From Rachicladosporium sp. CCFEE 5018 (lineage: Eukaryota; Ascomycota; Dothideomycetes; Cladosporiales; Cladosporiaceae): a DNA stretch of 64,000 bases. The notes below the pieces were generated by a model that searched no databases, had not been told where the DNA came from, and saw only the letters and a list, made by a program, of their open reading frames with translations. Below, in pieces: positions 63,401-64,000 of the stretch. The stretch spans positions 706,887-770,886 of the forward strand of contig KZ111158.1 of the NCBI GenBank assembly GCA_002077045.2, written 5' to 3'. How positions within the stretch are numbered: the first letter of the stretch is position 1; each line of letters begins with the position of its first letter. The translations under genes were made by a program, and so were the position numbers.

Positions 63401-63634
63401 GAGAGGATGGACTTCAAAGACACTCCATCCAAACTACACATCAGCCTGAAGAGGGCACAGAGTAGCATTGCAACACAGCTTAGGAGTGGCCATATAGGGC
63501 TAAACTCCTACCTACATAGGAGAGGAGTTCTAGGAGTTGACTCACCAAAATGCCAGTGTGGCTACCCCTCCCAGAATGTCAAGCACATGGTGATGAGCTG
63601 CAATTCCTGGGCACAAGGAAGAGGGGAGATCTAG
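60440..63634 (+). CDS. LINE ORF2, endonuclease and reverse transcriptase, prematurely stopped
   Basis: 1,064 residues to a TAG at 63632. The apurinic-type endonuclease at the N-terminus has VAVQEPW, ILIGDFNLHHPRWGG, STLDLAFVS and SSDHFPI. The reverse transcriptase has APGPDKIPN, YRPIALLNTLGKTLEK, LDISGAFDNVSH, GIPQGSTLSPVLF and the catalytic FVDD (near 62,505). A C-terminal CCHC-like knuckle is CQCGYPSQNVKHMVMSC. No RNase H motif was recognised. After the TAG the same frame continues for 61 codons (RRAKDRSFRAMMNNPEDL, then ITQWILDKGYIAQFKLAEE) to a TAG at 63818-63820; this is the usual tail of fungal elements of this group. The enzyme core is intact, so activity with the shortened tail is possible. 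Confidence 0.92.
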   Translation: MIDHTKWTITQYNVNKSKDKVQHHFLQELDPQVHQVVAVQEPWLNPNPGQHTTVKHPAYHLVFPQHARSRTCIYISKALDITQWRREETPEAAGGDITSVSLNTQQGKIWVHSLYNPPPQSHSSQEPGTLEWIPEILSLEGAHILIGDFNLHHPRWGGNAVYTHHNIADSLIGTTQSLGMDLVTPQGMVTWKTRGSQSTLDLAFVSQSISDTVLSCQVEEALESSSDHFPICIELNIQPRQNRDPPLRPQWKKANWDIVNLQLKLKLQDWSQQQLCTREDIDNRVDQITTAIQETIRDYIPLAKPSPIAQGYWTLQCSKAVKEARQARRQWTARQTEESWILYNQATNRKKAQIRRDKAQGWRMAVAEAARDPSKIWKLGNWARKDPKDISALPQVPNILDKAGRVQDTEEGKARAMAEHFFPLPVQADISDIPSTAYPEDITSIPQSIGAAEVEDILKGLPSDKAPGPDKIPNRFLKYCRDTLSRPLAILFTACVTLGYHPRQFKESNTVVLKKPQKPRYDTPKSYRPIALLNTLGKTLEKAIANRLSRAAETHSLFPREQMGARPQRSTLSAIELLTEQVYTIWGQDKGLVASMLSLDISGAFDNVSHDRLIHNMRQAGIPEWLTDFVQSFLQERTTSIILGTTQGPQIHTETGIPQGSTLSPVLFLFFVRTLLPLLDTPRSSAGGFVDDTNILAWSHSTEENCRILTAQHKKCEEWAKKHGVKFALEKYQLIHFTRARKKHNLRATIQIQGHTTQPCTSLRLLGVYLDPKLKWGAHVKQIQQKAEIQTQSLTRLTYSTWGATFQKAKTLYDVVIRTALTYGAQVWAQPDKRGKIPSSITKPIQAIQTRCLRTITGAYKTTSSRMVHHETATLPIQEYLTQLRVQYSKASSTQPAQDTIQAATAKIRRAYNGSKRTPQRELDLVTWGTIPEGRPRESAQEKAKRMAYRTWERSWPAQDNYPAHDRNPADPRAWQAAHFYRDKAGKERMDFKDTPSKLHISLKRAQSSIATQLRSGHIGLNSYLHRRGVLGVDSPKCQCGYPSQNVKHMVMSCNSWAQGRGEI

Positions 63635-63820
63635 AGGCGAGCAAAAGACAGATCATTCAGGGCAATGATGAATAACCCAGAGGATCTGAAGAGGATCACC
63701 CAGTGGATCCTAGATAAAGGATACATTGCACAGTTTAAACTTGCAGAAGAGACTGAGAGGGAGCTAGAGAGGAGGGAGGAAGCAGGCAAGAGGAGGATGT
63801 TTGCTCAAGACAAGGAGTAG
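63635..63820 (+). other. In-frame ORF2 tail beyond the premature TAG
   Basis: Open for 61 codons in the ORF2 frame, with no start of its own. It encodes a helical, charged tail (DPEDL-like, ITQWILDKGYIAQFKLAEE) known from the end of related fungal LINE ORF2 proteins. The inverted RIPed copy contains the homologous sequence. Confidence 0.75.
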
Positions 63821-64000
63821 GAGCAGAGCTGGCACACAGCCTAGTGTACTTCTAGAAGGCAAACCAAACATAAGAGCAAGATAGGAGACAGGATTGGGGG
63901 TTTTTACTACTACGAGCAGTTTCCCTCTTAGACAGTTTATAGGATAGTTTCCTGCATGGGCTACTAGAGCACCAAATCAGGCGTATGAATTCTTATCTTA

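Larger units (their letters stand above)
58951..64000 (+). mobile_element. Nearly intact non-LTR retrotransposon (LINE, Tad1/I-like)
   Basis: Carries ORF1 and ORF2 with no RIP signature: CpA and TpG are common, in sharp contrast to the adjoining copies. No 5' UTR of note: ORF1 starts within about 10 bp of where homology between copies begins. The 3' end reaches the window border in GAATTCTTATCTTA, the start of a TCTTA-type tail, so the last bases and any target-site duplication cannot be seen. Clade placement (Tad1/I-like) is by ORF layout and motifs only. Confidence 0.9.

Noticed and set aside
818..63634. Idea that TAG codes for Gln in this organism (septin and LINE both have TAG where Gln fits)
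   Set aside because: Several intact genes here end in TAG (septin, methyltransferase, eIF3f, shugoshin, OYE oxidoreductase), and other in-frame stops in the window are TAA or TGA, so reassignment is not supported.

Overview
The window is nuclear DNA of a filamentous ascomycete, most likely a Dothideomycete (inference). Genes are dense on both strands. Introns are short (49-90 nt typical) with GT-AG ends and CTGAC/CTAAC-like branch sites. DASH, shugoshin, HET-domain and CRZ1-type genes are present, and one AT-rich block shows near-complete CpA-to-TpA conversion, the mark of repeat-induced point mutation (RIP). No bacterial-style operons, tRNA, rRNA or CRISPR were seen. Coding spans below were rebuilt exon by exon where the splice sites could be read, and exon coordinates are in the evidence.

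Layout. 0-14 kb: a CDC10-type septin with an in-frame TAG, a 3.4-kb gene-free stretch with degenerate repeats, a Ser-rich hypothetical, HEM2 (heme synthesis), a disordered Lys-rich protein, a Cys-rich GPI-anchored surface protein and a DUF3984-like protein whose first coding exon is only the ATG. 14-21.5 kb: a tandem family of small proteins with an F-box/2EXR-like LLRLPxELRxxIYxxLF start, several broken by stops, with cytosolic methionyl-tRNA synthetase inserted among them. Two more family members lie at 46.4 and 51 kb. 22-36 kb: secreted phospholipase B, GPI10 mannosyltransferase, the calcineurin-responsive factor CRZ1, a SAM methyltransferase, a short-chain dehydrogenase and Mediator subunit 5. 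36-51 kb: a mucin-like membrane protein, exportin-1, the PP1 regulator YPI1, a head-to-head DAD2/SGO1 pair (kinetochore and cohesion), and a head-to-head eIF3f/UTP25 pair (translation and ribosome biogenesis). 52-56.4 kb: a HET-domain gene with an unusual Cys-rich, membrane-spanning tail, and an Old Yellow Enzyme family oxidoreductase.

56.4-64 kb is a transposon block. A RIP-ravaged 5' fragment of a LINE is joined tail-in-the-middle to an inverted RIP-ravaged 3' fragment of the same family. A nearly intact, un-RIPed copy follows, with ORF1 (zinc-knuckle Gag) and ORF2 (AP endonuclease plus reverse transcriptase) overlapping as ATGA. ORF2 has one premature TAG followed by an in-frame, family-like tail.

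Most genes are ordinary housekeeping genes. The observations most worth following are the septin nonsense codon, the decaying tandem F-box/2EXR-like family, the HET protein with a CDCC-repeat and membrane tail, the natural Thr at the leptomycin site of exportin, the DAD2/SGO1 shared promoter with an MCB box, and the young LINE sitting beside RIPed relatives.
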